This document shows, in pieces, positions 12,172-20,446 of a DNA stretch of 29,353 nt. Where the stretch lies: IMG/VR virus record IMGVR_UViG_3300009509_000081, positions 1-29,353 of that record; one strand, 5' to 3'. The DNA is from a virus. Position numbers and translations under genes: made by a program. Under the pieces are notes generated by a model, which was not told the DNA's origin, ran no database searches, and saw nothing but the letters and a program-made list of their open reading frames with translations. The number at the start of each line of letters is the position of its first letter. Within the stretch, counting starts at the first letter, position 1.

Positions 12172-14313
12172 ATGGCATTCTGGGATAGACTCTTTCAGCG
12201 CAAGCAACCAGCAGATGCCAGGCAGGGTGCGGGTCCAGCCGTGTACTTCATGGGAGGTAGCTGGACGCAACGTCCAAGCTGGGACATGAAACAAGAACTG
12301 GAGGAAGGCTACGAGAGCAACTCTGTGGTCTTCGCTTGCGTAGACCTTATCAGCAAGGTGGCTGCTGGGATCCCGTGGGTGATCCACTCTGAAGTTGGTG
12401 ATGACAAGAAGGAGATAGTAGACCCGAAGCACCCACTGAACCAGCTGCTGGACAGGCCGAACAAGTTCCAGGGCACGTCTGCGTTCTTCTCGCTCTGGTA
12501 CCAGCAGTATCTCTGCTGTGGCAATTCTTTTCTCAAGGGATCCCCAACGGGTCCACCGCTCGAGCTGATAGCGCTGAGGCCTGACCGATTCGAGATCATC
12601 CCGAACGATACGGCCACGGACATCAAGACATACCGCTACACGGTGGACAACAAGAAGCCCATGGACTTCAAGCCGGAAGAGATCCTGCATCTGAAGCATG
12701 GGCAGGTGACGAAGAATGACTGGTTCGGGCTATCTCCAATCAGGGTGGGCGCTCTGCTGATCGATACGGACAACGAGTCTGTCAACTGGAATCGCAACCT
12801 GATGAAGAACAGAGGCAGACCAGACGCACTGTTCAACTTTCCGGTGGGCCTGACACCGCAGCAGAGGGATGAATGGAAGGAGTGGCTCGAGACAGAATAC
12901 ACTGGTGGTAGGGGCGCAGGAAAGCCGCTCAAGATAGAGGGCGCAGAGTTCACATATACCCAGCTATCGGGCAGCCCCAGTGAGATGGATTATGTGAGCT
13001 CGACATCGCTGATCAATCGCAGGATATGTCAGGTATACGGTGTGCCACCTGAGCTCATCGGGGATCCGCAGAACAAGACATACTCGAACCAACAGGAGGC
13101 GCGGCTGGCGCTTATCGAGCAGGTGGTCTTCCCGTTCCTCGACATGGTGGCAGCAGAGCTGAACAACTGGCTGGTACCGAGATACGGTGAGAATCTGGTC
13201 CTAAGCTATGACAAGGACGGGACCGAGATAACCCAGCTCAAGCGCAAGGCATCCTTTGAACGGGTGATGACAGCGGACTGGCTATCGATCAACGAGCAGC
13301 GGGAGGAAACCGGCTACGATCGATTAGAGGAGGAGGAAGCAGATGTTCCTAGAGCCTTACTTCAGCAGAGGGCTTTGTCTTCCTTGGCCATGTTCAACGG
13401 TGGCGGTGATACCACAGACGAAGAGGAAGAAGAGCCGGAAGAACCAGAGGACGATGAGACCCCAGAGGATGAGCCCGAAGAGGAGGAAGAGGAGGAGGGT
13501 GGAAAAGCATACAAGGTGTGGAACCTGGTAGACGAAGAGCAGAAGGTGGACGCCTACCTTAAGCTTGAACGGCAGCGCATTATCTTCGAACAGTTCTTTA
13601 CAGCCAAGATACAGAAGCACTTCCTCAAGGAAAAGAAGGCGGTAGCCGCTGCGGCCAGAAAGCAGGGGAACACCAAGGATGCAGTCCTTGCTGAGGTAGA
13701 GAAGCAGTCCGATGGCTTGGCTGCCGTCTATCGTGAGATGTATTTCACAGTAGGCCGGTTCTTCTTTGATAGAGTACGGGCATCAGTGCCGAAATCCAAA
13801 GCATGGAACGGCATGGAAACCAAGGCCACAGAGGAAGCCCTGGCAGAGATGCGCAGGCGGTTCAACGCGGACATCCCCAAGAGGGTGGAACTGGTGACAG
13901 GTACCACCAAGGACAAGTTCACCAGATTGATAGAGGACCTGCTGCTAGGTGGCAAGAGTGACGAGGAAGTGGCTGAAGCTATAGAGCAAAAGTACGATGA
14001 AGAGTTCATCCCGAATCGTAGCCAGGCGATCGCGGACACCGAGGTGGTGAAGGTGTCGAACTATGGCAGCAACCAGGGGGCCAAGGCCACGGGCAGGAGG
14101 TTCCGAAAGCAGTGGACCAGCCAAAGGGATGGACGTGTACGAAATCACCATATAGTAGCAGACAGCCAGTACAGGCAGGGGATTCCCATAGAGGAGAATT
14201 TCATTGTAAACGGGGAACCCTTGGCCTTCCCAGGTGACGATTCCCTCGGTGCTAGTGCAGGGAACATCATCAACTGCAGATGCTTCATGACATATACAGA
14301 CGCACAGGCCTAA
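12172..14313 (+). CDS. Portal protein fused to a MuF-like minor head domain
   Basis: A 713-residue product, far longer than an HK97-type portal (about 400). Residues 1-390 are portal-like: MAFWDRLFQRKQ, VFACVDLISKVAAGIPW, LNQLLDRPNKFQG, and ICQVYGVPPELIGDPQNKTY followed by SNQQEARLALIEQVVFPFLD. A low-complexity acidic linker (DEEEEEPEEPEDDETPEDEP) follows at about 418-445. The C-terminal 115 residues match the Mu gpF/SPP1 gp7 pattern: RSQAIADTEVVKVSNYG, KQWTSQRDGRVRNHHIVADS, and the closing ASAGNIINCRCF. The portal forms the dodecameric DNA channel; MuF proteins are minor head components thought to act in assembly or ejection. The ORF is uninterrupted, so the fusion appears genuine. The start codon immediately follows the terL stop. 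Confidence 0.92.
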   Translation: MAFWDRLFQRKQPADARQGAGPAVYFMGGSWTQRPSWDMKQELEEGYESNSVVFACVDLISKVAAGIPWVIHSEVGDDKKEIVDPKHPLNQLLDRPNKFQGTSAFFSLWYQQYLCCGNSFLKGSPTGPPLELIALRPDRFEIIPNDTATDIKTYRYTVDNKKPMDFKPEEILHLKHGQVTKNDWFGLSPIRVGALLIDTDNESVNWNRNLMKNRGRPDALFNFPVGLTPQQRDEWKEWLETEYTGGRGAGKPLKIEGAEFTYTQLSGSPSEMDYVSSTSLINRRICQVYGVPPELIGDPQNKTYSNQQEARLALIEQVVFPFLDMVAAELNNWLVPRYGENLVLSYDKDGTEITQLKRKASFERVMTADWLSINEQREETGYDRLEEEEADVPRALLQQRALSSLAMFNGGGDTTDEEEEEPEEPEDDETPEDEPEEEEEEEGGKAYKVWNLVDEEQKVDAYLKLERQRIIFEQFFTAKIQKHFLKEKKAVAAAARKQGNTKDAVLAEVEKQSDGLAAVYREMYFTVGRFFFDRVRASVPKSKAWNGMETKATEEALAEMRRRFNADIPKRVELVTGTTKDKFTRLIEDLLLGGKSDEEVAEAIEQKYDEEFIPNRSQAIADTEVVKVSNYGSNQGAKATGRRFRKQWTSQRDGRVRNHHIVADSQYRQGIPIEENFIVNGEPLAFPGDDSLGASAGNIINCRCFMTYTDAQA

Positions 14314-14330
14314 GACAAAGGACAAGACAC

Positions 14331-15089
14331 GTGGAGACCAAGGAATTCAGGCTAGACATCAAGGGGACTGATGATGCAGCTGGTTCCTTTGTTGGCTTTG
14401 CGTCTACCTATGGGAACGTGGACAGAGACAATGACAGGGTGGAGCGTGGTGCTTTCACCAAGACACTGAAGGAAAACGGTGGCGAAGTCCCACTCCTCTG
14501 GTTCCACGACATGGCACAGCCCTTGGGTGGTGCCAAGATAGAAGACACAAATAGGGGCCTAAAGGCCAAGGGGTTCTTGAACCTGGCGATAGCCAAGGCT
14601 GCAGAAGTCTACGCCCTGCTAAAGCCAACAGAGGGATTCAAGAAGCCGGTTATATCTGCGCTATCCATCGGGTATCAGGCAGTCAAGTCTGACTGGGTGG
14701 AAGGGGTACGTGTACTGAAAGAAATTAAGCTCTTTGAAGTCTCACTTGTCACAGTGCCAGCGAATCCAAAGGCCACGATAAGCCGAGTAAAAGAGCACCA
14801 AGCTGATGAGATGATACTTGCCAAGATCGTCTCAGAGCTTGCCGACATCAAAGCTACTCTGCTCCGAGAAGGGATCTCGGTGGACCCGAGCCATGCTCAG
14901 TCCCTGAAGATACTAGAAGAGTTCAGAGCCAGCACTTGGAATGACAAGCCGCCATACCACAGTCCGCCTGATCCAGGGGAGGATGTGGGGCACTTGCCTG
15001 ATGCACTACTGGAAGACGCCAGAGAGTTTATCAGACAGGTGACCAGTAATGGCCGAGGTAGACATCAAGGAGCTGAAAGACAGCTTTGA
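14331..15089 (+). CDS. HK97-family prohead maturation protease
   Basis: A 252-residue product from GTG 14331, chosen because AAAGGA lies eight bases upstream; an ATG at 14280 would overlap the portal gene. The sequence begins ETKEFRLDIKGTDDAAGSFV and continues GFASTYGNVDRDNDRVERGA, as in the U35/HK97 prohead protease family. The likely catalytic His is His59 in LLWFHDMAQPLG and the catalytic Ser is in SALSIGY (Ser109 or Ser112), followed by LFEVSLVTVPANPKA. The enzyme cleaves the capsid delta domain and itself during maturation. The gene overlaps the major capsid gene by 41 bases. Confidence 0.9.
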   Translation: METKEFRLDIKGTDDAAGSFVGFASTYGNVDRDNDRVERGAFTKTLKENGGEVPLLWFHDMAQPLGGAKIEDTNRGLKAKGFLNLAIAKAAEVYALLKPTEGFKKPVISALSIGYQAVKSDWVEGVRVLKEIKLFEVSLVTVPANPKATISRVKEHQADEMILAKIVSELADIKATLLREGISVDPSHAQSLKILEEFRASTWNDKPPYHSPPDPGEDVGHLPDALLEDAREFIRQVTSNGRGRHQGAERQL

Positions 15090-16314
15090 TGAGATCAAGA
15101 ACCTTTTTGAATCAGAGTTCAAGGCTGCGGTAGAGAAAGGGGATGTCGAGCGGAAGAAGGTAGGAGACCAGCTGGGCCAGACCAAAGAGAAGCTGGCCAA
15201 GATGGAAGAAACCTTCTCCAAGCACGACAAGTTGTGGGACACCTACAAGGCAGAGAAGGCAGCCCAGGAAGCCAAGATGAAGGCTCTAGAGGAGCTTCTG
15301 GCTGAGGGCTTGCGTCCACCTGCCTCTGGCGAAGCCAAGGCTGACGAAGAGATCCACGAAAGCCTCAAGCCCTACTTCTCAGAGAACAAACACTGGAACA
15401 AGTTTCTGAGGAAGGGTGAGGAACGGCTGACGCCGGATGAGTTCAAGTCTTTGGCTACGGACAACGCTGCTAGCGGTGGCTTCCTGATGCCCTACAATCA
15501 GGCGCAGCAGGTCATCGAGCTCAACGTTTTGAGCAGCCCCATCAGGCAGATTGCGTCTGTTGAGACGATCAGCCAGGGTGACAACCTGGAAATCCCCAAG
15601 GAAGGTTCTACGGCCTTTTCTGTGGGGTGGACCAGTGAGCGGGCATCACGGACTGAGACCACGGCTGGAACGCTGGGTCTCGAGAAGATCCCCGTGCATG
15701 AGTGCTACGCTAACCCATTCGTCACCCAGAAGATGATCGACGATGCAGCGTATGACGTGGATGGCTACGTTGTCCGCAAGCTCGGTCAGCAGTTCGGCAA
15801 GTTGGAGGCCACGGCCTTCTGCACAGGAACTGGCCTTGGCCAGCCTGAAGGGATCGCAGCCACGACGAACGGCGTATCCGTCCAGGTCTGTACAGCCAGT
15901 GGTGCCTTTACCGGGGCTTTGCTGATCGACTTGCAGCATCTCCTCGAGGAACCCTACGCGAGCAACGCCACCTGGGTTTCTAAGAGGGTGAACTTCGGGA
16001 AGATCCGCCAGCTGGCTGGCAATGAAGGCTACCTCTGGCAGCCAGGCATCGCAGCGGACAAGGGCCCCACCCTCCTGGGTAGGCCCTATGTCGCAGCCAA
16101 CGACGTGGCAACCATCGTCAGCGCATCTGCTGGTGACAGGGTGATCTACTTCGGGGATTTCATGGCAGGCTACAAGATCGTAGACCGCGTTGGGATCAGC
16201 CTGGTACGGGACCCATTCACCAACAAGCCACATATCGAGTTCTATACCACCAAGCGGGTGGGTGGACAGGTGGTGCTGCCTGAGGCCATCAAGATCGGAA
16301 CGGTCAACTCATAA
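15049..16314 (+). CDS. Major capsid protein, HK97 fold, with N-terminal scaffolding domain
   Basis: A 421-residue product. Residues 1-105 are a charged coiled coil (SFDEIKNLFESEFKAAVEKG; QLGQTKEKLAKMEETFSK), the delta-domain scaffold expected to be removed by the adjacent protease. The mature part begins near residue 137 with TDNAASGGFLMPYNQAQQVI, then SSPIRQIASVETISQGDNLE, WTSERASRTETTAG, and GTGLGQPEGIAATTNGV, all typical of the HK97 gp5 family. ATG 15049 has AGGTGA at a suitable distance. No separate scaffold gene is seen, consistent with the fused delta domain. Confidence 0.95.
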   Translation: MAEVDIKELKDSFDEIKNLFESEFKAAVEKGDVERKKVGDQLGQTKEKLAKMEETFSKHDKLWDTYKAEKAAQEAKMKALEELLAEGLRPPASGEAKADEEIHESLKPYFSENKHWNKFLRKGEERLTPDEFKSLATDNAASGGFLMPYNQAQQVIELNVLSSPIRQIASVETISQGDNLEIPKEGSTAFSVGWTSERASRTETTAGTLGLEKIPVHECYANPFVTQKMIDDAAYDVDGYVVRKLGQQFGKLEATAFCTGTGLGQPEGIAATTNGVSVQVCTASGAFTGALLIDLQHLLEEPYASNATWVSKRVNFGKIRQLAGNEGYLWQPGIAADKGPTLLGRPYVAANDVATIVSASAGDRVIYFGDFMAGYKIVDRVGISLVRDPFTNKPHIEFYTTKRVGGQVVLPEAIKIGTVNS

Positions 16315-16383
16315 ACCGGGCCTGCCGTGGTGGTTTCTGGCGTCTGGCTGCTGCGGTAGGTTCTTTGAACTGGGAGACAAGAT

Positions 16384-16815
16384 ATGCCTTTAAGTGGAGG
16401 ACTGTTTTACGGTGGTGATGTTTCCATCGTCCCTGCAGCTGCAAGGACAACCACCACCACGGGAACTGCGGTAGATACCCTCGGATATGAGGAGGTGTTT
16501 ATCGTTATTGCAACTGGAACGATCACCGATGGGACTCACACGTTCAGCTTGACTGAGTGTGATACCAGCGGGGGAACGTATACGGCTGTGGCTGCAGCGG
16601 ACATCATCGCGGGCTCCACGGGGAGCGGTGCCAACGGAGCTGTGGTGGACACAACCGCAGCCCACGACAACGCCCTGTTGGTCTTCGGGTATCGAGGCAA
16701 TACGCGATACCTGAAGGTGGTCTGCACGGTAACGGGAACCCCATCAACTGGCGGTGTGTACTCTGCCGCCGTGGTGGGCACCAGAGCAAGGCATCAGCCA
16801 GTATCTACTCCGTGA
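16384..16815 (+). CDS. Capsid decoration or fibre-like protein (tentative)
   Basis: A 143-residue Thr/Ala/Gly-rich beta protein (RTTTTTGTAVDTLGYEEVFI; HTFSLTECDTSGGTYTAVAA; TRYLKVVCTVTGTPSTGGVY). Proteins of this style directly downstream of the major capsid gene often decorate the head. ATG 16384 follows GGGAG. The 69 bases between the capsid stop and this gene show no gene or clear terminator. Function is inferred from position and composition. Confidence 0.6.
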   Translation: MPLSGGLFYGGDVSIVPAAARTTTTTGTAVDTLGYEEVFIVIATGTITDGTHTFSLTECDTSGGTYTAVAAADIIAGSTGSGANGAVVDTTAAHDNALLVFGYRGNTRYLKVVCTVTGTPSTGGVYSAAVVGTRARHQPVSTP

Positions 16816-16985
16816 TCGTTGAGATACTGAAACCTATTTCAGATAGACCAGACCTCTGGGTTGGCGTAGTGGCATCACTACCTGACCCAGAGGCCCTGGC
16901 CTTAATTGAGAAAGGGGAAGCCAGACCAGATCCGATGTTTCAGATAGAGGACAAGGACGTGAAGAAGGCGCCAGAGGTGAAGTGA
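16812..16985 (+). CDS. Very small protein after the decoration gene
   Basis: A 57-codon frame from GTG 16812 that overlaps the previous stop (GTGA). The product begins MIVEILKPISDRPDLWVGVV and ends in a charged tail (IEDKDVKKAPEVK). Tight coupling on both sides, no unused space and an acidic/basic soluble composition suggest a real small gene in the head operon. I do not recognise the family. It could be a short head-completion accessory factor. Confidence 0.5.
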   Translation: MIVEILKPISDRPDLWVGVVASLPDPEALALIEKGEARPDPMFQIEDKDVKKAPEVK

Positions 16986-16988
16986 TGC

Positions 16989-17078
16989 ATGGCGTATGTA
17001 ATCGCAGCTCTGGCTATAGGTTTCATCTTGGGTGCGGTGATGGTTGGAATACTCAAGCCCTGGGAGAACGATAGATGA
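16989..17078 (+). CDS. 29-residue single-pass membrane microprotein
   Basis: ATG 16989 to TGA 17076-17078. The product is almost entirely one membrane helix (AYVIAALAIGFILGAVMVGI) with a short tail KPWENDR. GAGGTGA at 16974-16980 gives a plausible ribosome site, and the stop overlaps the connector start (ATGA), the coupling style used throughout this operon. A membrane microprotein inside a head-morphogenesis operon is unusual; its role is unknown. Confidence 0.5.
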   Translation: MAYVIAALAIGFILGAVMVGILKPWENDR

Positions 17079-17668
17079 GCTGCCTGGCAGAGGTAGATAC
17101 AGCAGCAGTAGACGAACCCGTCAGCCTGGCTGAGTTCAAGGACCATCTGCGGATTACAGGTGACGATGAGAACATCAACCTGCAGCGCCTGCTGAAGACA
17201 GCCACCGATGCAACGGAGACGATCCTTCAATCCAGGCTGATCAATACCACCATGCTGGGGTATCTCACCGAGATACCGTCAGGTGACATGGTGGCGCTGT
17301 TGCCGTCTCCAGTGGGCTCGATTACCGAGGTGAAGTATTACGCCACGGACAACACCTCGCAGACATGGGACAGTGACAGCTACACACTGGATACCAGCCG
17401 CAGTCCTTGCCGCCTGGTAAGGAACCACGGCTATTCGTGGCCCAGCGCTACCAGGACGTGGAACCCTATCCATGTCAAGTTCGTGGCCGGGTATGGCACC
17501 AAGGCAAGCGAGGTGCCATGGGAGATACGGCATGCCATCAAGCTAATGGGCGCTCACTGGTGGGATCAGAGGATGCCGTTGAATATCGGTAATATCGTGA
17601 ACGAGATTCCGAACCAGGCAAAAAGCCTGCTTGCGCCTTATAGGGTTATGGTCTTTGGGGTGAAGTGA
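17075..17668 (+). CDS. Head-tail connector protein (HK97 gp6-like)
   Basis: A 197-residue product. The opening SLAEFKDHLRITGDDENINL followed by LLKTATDATETILQSRL is the classic signature of phage connector/adaptor proteins that ring the portal. The middle has VALLPSPVGSITEVKYYATD and the end has VPWEIRHAIKLMGAHWWDQR. Its position after the capsid genes and before the head-closure gene is canonical. Start and stop both overlap neighbours. Confidence 0.85.
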   Translation: MSCLAEVDTAAVDEPVSLAEFKDHLRITGDDENINLQRLLKTATDATETILQSRLINTTMLGYLTEIPSGDMVALLPSPVGSITEVKYYATDNTSQTWDSDSYTLDTSRSPCRLVRNHGYSWPSATRTWNPIHVKFVAGYGTKASEVPWEIRHAIKLMGAHWWDQRMPLNIGNIVNEIPNQAKSLLAPYRVMVFGVK

Positions 17669-17985
17669 TGCAGGTAGGCAGGATGTCCAACTACTTCAGC
17701 TGGCGGAGGAAGGTGACATCTGCTGATGGGCAGGGTGGTCAGGACAAGTACTGGCCCCATGACAGATACGTGTGGGGCAGCCTGGAACCTACCACAGGCA
17801 GTAAACGATGGGAGGCACAGCAGGTGATGCACGGCGTGTCTCATGTGATCGTCACCCACTACTTCTCGGATTACACAGCCCAGAGCAAGTTCGTGCTTGG
17901 GACTCGAGAATTCAAGGTGGTGGGTGTGATCAACCTGGACGAAGAGAACAAAGAGCTGGTCTGGACCTGCAGGGAGGATACATGA
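17668..17985 (+). CDS. Head-closure / head-tail joining protein
   Basis: A 105-residue product from ATG 17668 (the stop of the previous gene overlaps it). Beta-rich: RMSNYFSWRRKVTSADGQGG, YVWGSLEPTTGSKRWEAQQV, HVIVTHYFSDYTAQSKFVLG, TREFKVVGVINLDEENKELV. This matches the pattern of the phage head-tail joining family (SPP1 gp16-like), which plugs the connector after packaging. Position and length agree. Confidence 0.8.
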   Translation: MQVGRMSNYFSWRRKVTSADGQGGQDKYWPHDRYVWGSLEPTTGSKRWEAQQVMHGVSHVIVTHYFSDYTAQSKFVLGTREFKVVGVINLDEENKELVWTCREDT

Positions 17986-18530
17986 ACGTTACCCCTGAAG
18001 TCCAAGGCGCAGACGAACTCAGGCTGGCTCTAACGCAGCTGGTCAAGAGCACTAGAGCACAGCTACGCCAGGAGCTGAATCGGGCTGCCAAGAGCGTAGC
18101 CAAGAACGCAAAGAAGAAGATGCCCAAGCCAGCAACAGGGACACTGAGGCAATCCGAGAAGGTGGAACTGGCCACGGCTACAAATCTGGAATCGAGCGTC
18201 GCGTATGAAGCCGCCCATGCCCCGTTTGTTGAGGGTGTCTATCACAACTACAAGATGGGCAGAGCTCCAGGCAGGTGGCCACCTGTAGAGCCCATTAAGC
18301 GCTGGGCTATCATCCGAGGGATCCCTGCTAAGTGGTTTGGGACAGAAGACGAAAGCAGCATCAAGCAGGCTACGTTCCTGATCCGCAGGAAGATCGGGCA
18401 GAAGGGAACACCAGCCAAGCCGTTCCTTAAGCCCGCCTATGACGAGGAAGAGCCCACGTTCAAAAAGAACATGGACAGGATAGTAGAGCAGGCTTCGAAG
18501 TCTGCAGGTGTGCTCTTGGGGAGATCATAG
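17982..18530 (+). CDS. HK97 gp10-like tail/neck protein
   Basis: A 182-residue product from ATG 17982, overlapping the previous gene by four bases (ATGA). It starts MNVTPEVQGADELRLALTQL and has the typical basic helical part (RAAKSVAKNAKKKMPKPATG) and TGTLRQSEKVEL... YEAAHAPFVEGVYHNYKMG followed by GTPAKPFLKPAYDEEE. This is the gp10/minor tail component family, found just before the tail terminator. The spacing of A-x-(Y/F)-x-x-(Y/F)-V-E-x-G and P-A-K-P-F-L motifs is diagnostic. Confidence 0.82.
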   Translation: MNVTPEVQGADELRLALTQLVKSTRAQLRQELNRAAKSVAKNAKKKMPKPATGTLRQSEKVELATATNLESSVAYEAAHAPFVEGVYHNYKMGRAPGRWPPVEPIKRWAIIRGIPAKWFGTEDESSIKQATFLIRRKIGQKGTPAKPFLKPAYDEEEPTFKKNMDRIVEQASKSAGVLLGRS

Positions 18531-18929
18531 ATGCCAGTAAACAGGCTCCCGACAAACGACCTGCAGAGAGCACTCTACGAGCGGCTGGATACCATCCTGA
18601 ACGTCGGCGTCTTCGATCATGTCACCGAAAGCACAGACCTACCCTACGCCACGATAGGCGAGTGGAGGGTAGACAACCAAGACCAAAAGGCTTCATGGAC
18701 AGCAGAGGTGACGGGCAGCATCCATGTCTGGAGCGAGTACGACGGGATGAAAGAGTGTTCCACCCTAGCAGATCAGATCTTGCAATCTCTGACTACTGAT
18801 GAGCTTGAGCTTCAAACGTTTACTAACGTCGGGACATGGTTTGTAGATTTCGCAACGGCTGCAGAGTTCGCGGGGGATAAGCCTATCAGACATGGAGTGT
18901 TAACCGTCAGGTGGATTGTTTCAAACTAG
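18531..18929 (+). CDS. Tail terminator / tail completion protein
   Basis: A 132-residue product starting directly after the previous stop. NDLQRALYERLDTILNVGVF, TDLPYATIGEWRVDNQDQKA, and SIHVWSEYDGMKECSTLADQ fit the DUF3168-like tail-terminator family, which caps the tail tube at the head-proximal end. It is placed immediately before the tail tube gene as expected. Confidence 0.8.
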   Translation: MPVNRLPTNDLQRALYERLDTILNVGVFDHVTESTDLPYATIGEWRVDNQDQKASWTAEVTGSIHVWSEYDGMKECSTLADQILQSLTTDELELQTFTNVGTWFVDFATAAEFAGDKPIRHGVLTVRWIVSN

Positions 18930-18961
18930 GTATCACAGACGCCAGACTGTGAGTATCGCTT

Positions 18962-19372
18962 ATGACGATGGAAAAGGGCCGCGACTGGCTATATTACCTG
19001 AACACAGGAACGGTGGCTAGCCCTACCTGGACTCTGATTGAACGTCAGAAAGACGGGAGCATGGGTATCACTCAGAACCTGATTGATACCACCACAAAAT
19101 CAGATTCCGGGTGGACCAGCCAGACCGCAACCACGAGGGACGGCAGCTTCAGCTTTTCGATCATCTACGATCAGACGGAAGCTACCCACGTGGCGCTCCT
19201 CTCTGCAGCCATCAACCAGACCTTGAAGCAGTTCAAGGTGGTGGGCTTCTCGGGGGAGAACTGGATCTTCCAAGCCTATGTTGACTTTGACGCCGGGTTC
19301 CCGGTGGACAACATGGTGGAAGTAACCTGCAACCTTGGGCGCTATGACGCTCCCGTCTACGCTGCCAGCTAA
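18962..19372 (+). CDS. Major tail (tube) protein
   Basis: A 136-residue product beginning MTMEKGRDWLYYLNTGTVAS, then WTLIERQKDGSMGITQNLID, TTTKSDSGW and DGSFSFSIIYDQTEA. The G-R-D-x-L-x-Y-L-N-T-G opening is characteristic of TP901-1-type tail tube proteins. ATG 18968 in the same frame is an alternative start. The tube surrounds the tape measure and carries DNA. No sheath gene is seen, consistent with a non-contractile tail. Confidence 0.82.
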   Translation: MTMEKGRDWLYYLNTGTVASPTWTLIERQKDGSMGITQNLIDTTTKSDSGWTSQTATTRDGSFSFSIIYDQTEATHVALLSAAINQTLKQFKVVGFSGENWIFQAYVDFDAGFPVDNMVEVTCNLGRYDAPVYAAS

Positions 19373-19382
19373 GGAGGTGATC
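19371..19382 (+). promoter_or_regulatory. Full-length anti-16S ribosome-binding site
   Basis: AAGGAGGTGATC is complementary to the whole 3' end of bacterial 16S rRNA and lies four bases before ATG 19387. It is the strongest ribosome site in the window and implies high translation of the small tail gene that follows. Confidence 0.75.
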
Positions 19383-19386
19383 ATCA

Positions 19387-19737
19387 ATGGCTGACTACAC
19401 GGCAGACAAGCCTGGACACACAGAGGCTGCCATCACCGCAAGAACCACTGCGGCTGGCGGTGATGCATGGACGAACGATGGGGCCACGATGTTTCGGTTC
19501 GTGAACACAGGGACAGAGAAGACGGTGACGTTCGCGGCACAGGAAACCTGTGGGCATGGATTCTCTCATGATTTGGCAGTCACAGTCCCTGCAACCACGG
19601 GGGATGTGTGGGTGGGTCCCTTCCCGACTGGTAGGTTCAACGATTCCACGGGAAAGGTACAGGTGACGTATTCCTCGGAGACAGGCCTAACGGCCTATGC
19701 TCTTTCAACTGGAGGCACAGTTACAGGAGTTGCATGA
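19387..19737 (+). CDS. Small tail-associated beta protein, possibly tail decoration
   Basis: A 116-residue product (MADYTADKPGHTEAAITART; TMFRFVNTGTEKTVTFAAQE; VWVGPFPTGRFNDSTGKVQV). A short Thr/Gly-rich Ig-like or jelly-roll protein placed between tail tube and tail chaperones. The very strong ribosome site suggests a high-copy structural protein. It ends overlapping the chaperone start (ATGATGA). I recall similar small proteins next to tube genes but no firm function; tail tube decoration is inferred. Confidence 0.6.
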   Translation: MADYTADKPGHTEAAITARTTAAGGDAWTNDGATMFRFVNTGTEKTVTFAAQETCGHGFSHDLAVTVPATTGDVWVGPFPTGRFNDSTGKVQVTYSSETGLTAYALSTGGTVTGVA

Positions 19738-20114
19738 TGAGTAGTTCGAAAGACGCCACGTTCAAGGTGACGATAGACCAAGAGTACACCTGGGATCTGA
19801 GGTGGAAGGATGTACGCGAGATAGAGCGTCAGATTTCCACCCTCAGGGACAAGGACGTAACCTGGATGAAGATACGCCAGGAGCTGAACGATTGGACTAT
19901 CCAGGAGCTTTCCATCATCGTCTGGGCTGGGATCCGCAAGGATGCACCCAACATGACACCAGACGTGATCATGGAGAAAGCCCCGTTCACCTTGCAGGAT
20001 GAATTCGTTGGCAAGTTCTGCCAGGCCATCATGGCTGCCACCCCAGAGTATCTAAAAAAAAGGGTGGAGGAGCTACAAAGGGAAAGCCTCAGTACTACTC
20101 CTCCACAGAGTTGA
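19734..20114 (+). CDS. Tail assembly chaperone, short form (lambda gpG-like)
   Basis: A 126-residue product (FKVTIDQEYTWDLRWKDVRE; IQELSIIVWAGIRKDAPNMT; FTLQDEFVGKFCQAIMAATP). Its place between tail tube and tape measure, helical character and the slippery heptamer near its 3' end identify it as the short partner of a G/GT-type chaperone pair, which holds the tape measure protein while the tube polymerises. Start may be ATG 19734 or 19737. Confidence 0.8.
   Translation: MMSSSKDATFKVTIDQEYTWDLRWKDVREIERQISTLRDKDVTWMKIRQELNDWTIQELSIIVWAGIRKDAPNMTPDVIMEKAPFTLQDEFVGKFCQAIMAATPEYLKKRVEELQRESLSTTPPQS
20054..20106 (+). other. Programmed -1 frameshift site with downstream stem
   Basis: In the chaperone frame the codons CTA AAA AAA AGG give the ideal heptamer A AAA AAA at 20054-20060. 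GTGGAGGAG (20064-20072) pairs perfectly with CTCCTCCAC (20098-20106), a 9-bp stem with a 25-base loop starting three bases after the heptamer. The -1 frame stays open to 20446, so slipping joins the short chaperone to the downstream reading frame. Confidence 0.85.
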
Positions 20115-20446
20115 TGGCTATAGCGTGCCTGCACTTTGGGCTGTTGCCTGATACCTTCTGGGATATGAGGCCCCATGAGACAGACATCATGGCGCACTTC
20201 TACCTGAAGGATCAGGCAGCAGACCGGAGGAAGTGGGCATGGTTTTTCGGCAACCTGATGAGAGCGGCTGGCAACTGGAAGAAACCACGCAGCGTCAAGG
20301 CCATCATCAGGGAACTGCACCCTACCTACTATGACGAGTTACAGGAGGAATCCAACCCAGGCGCGATCAGGATCAAGACGCTCAAGGATGTGGAGGCTTT
20401 CGAAAAACGCTTTGGAGTAAAGCTGCTGCCCGATGCCAGGCCCTAA
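20060..20446 (+). CDS. Tail assembly chaperone, frameshift extension (gpT-like)
   Basis: The -1 frame from 20060 to 20446 adds about 128 residues to the first 109 residues of the short form, giving a fusion of about 237. The extension includes ELMAIACLHFGLLPDTFWDM and DQAADRRKWAWFFGNLMRAA. Independent initiation at TTG 20111 or ATG 20114 lacks a good ribosome site, which favours production by frameshifting. The T-domain of such fusions contacts the tail tube protein. The 3' end overlaps the tape measure start by 14 bases. Confidence 0.8.
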   Translation, partial: KGGGATKGKPQYYSSTELMAIACLHFGLLPDTFWDMRPHETDIMAHFYLKDQAADRRKWAWFFGNLMRAAGNWKKPRSVKAIIRELHPTYYDELQEESNPGAIRIKTLKDVEAFEKRFGVKLLPDARP

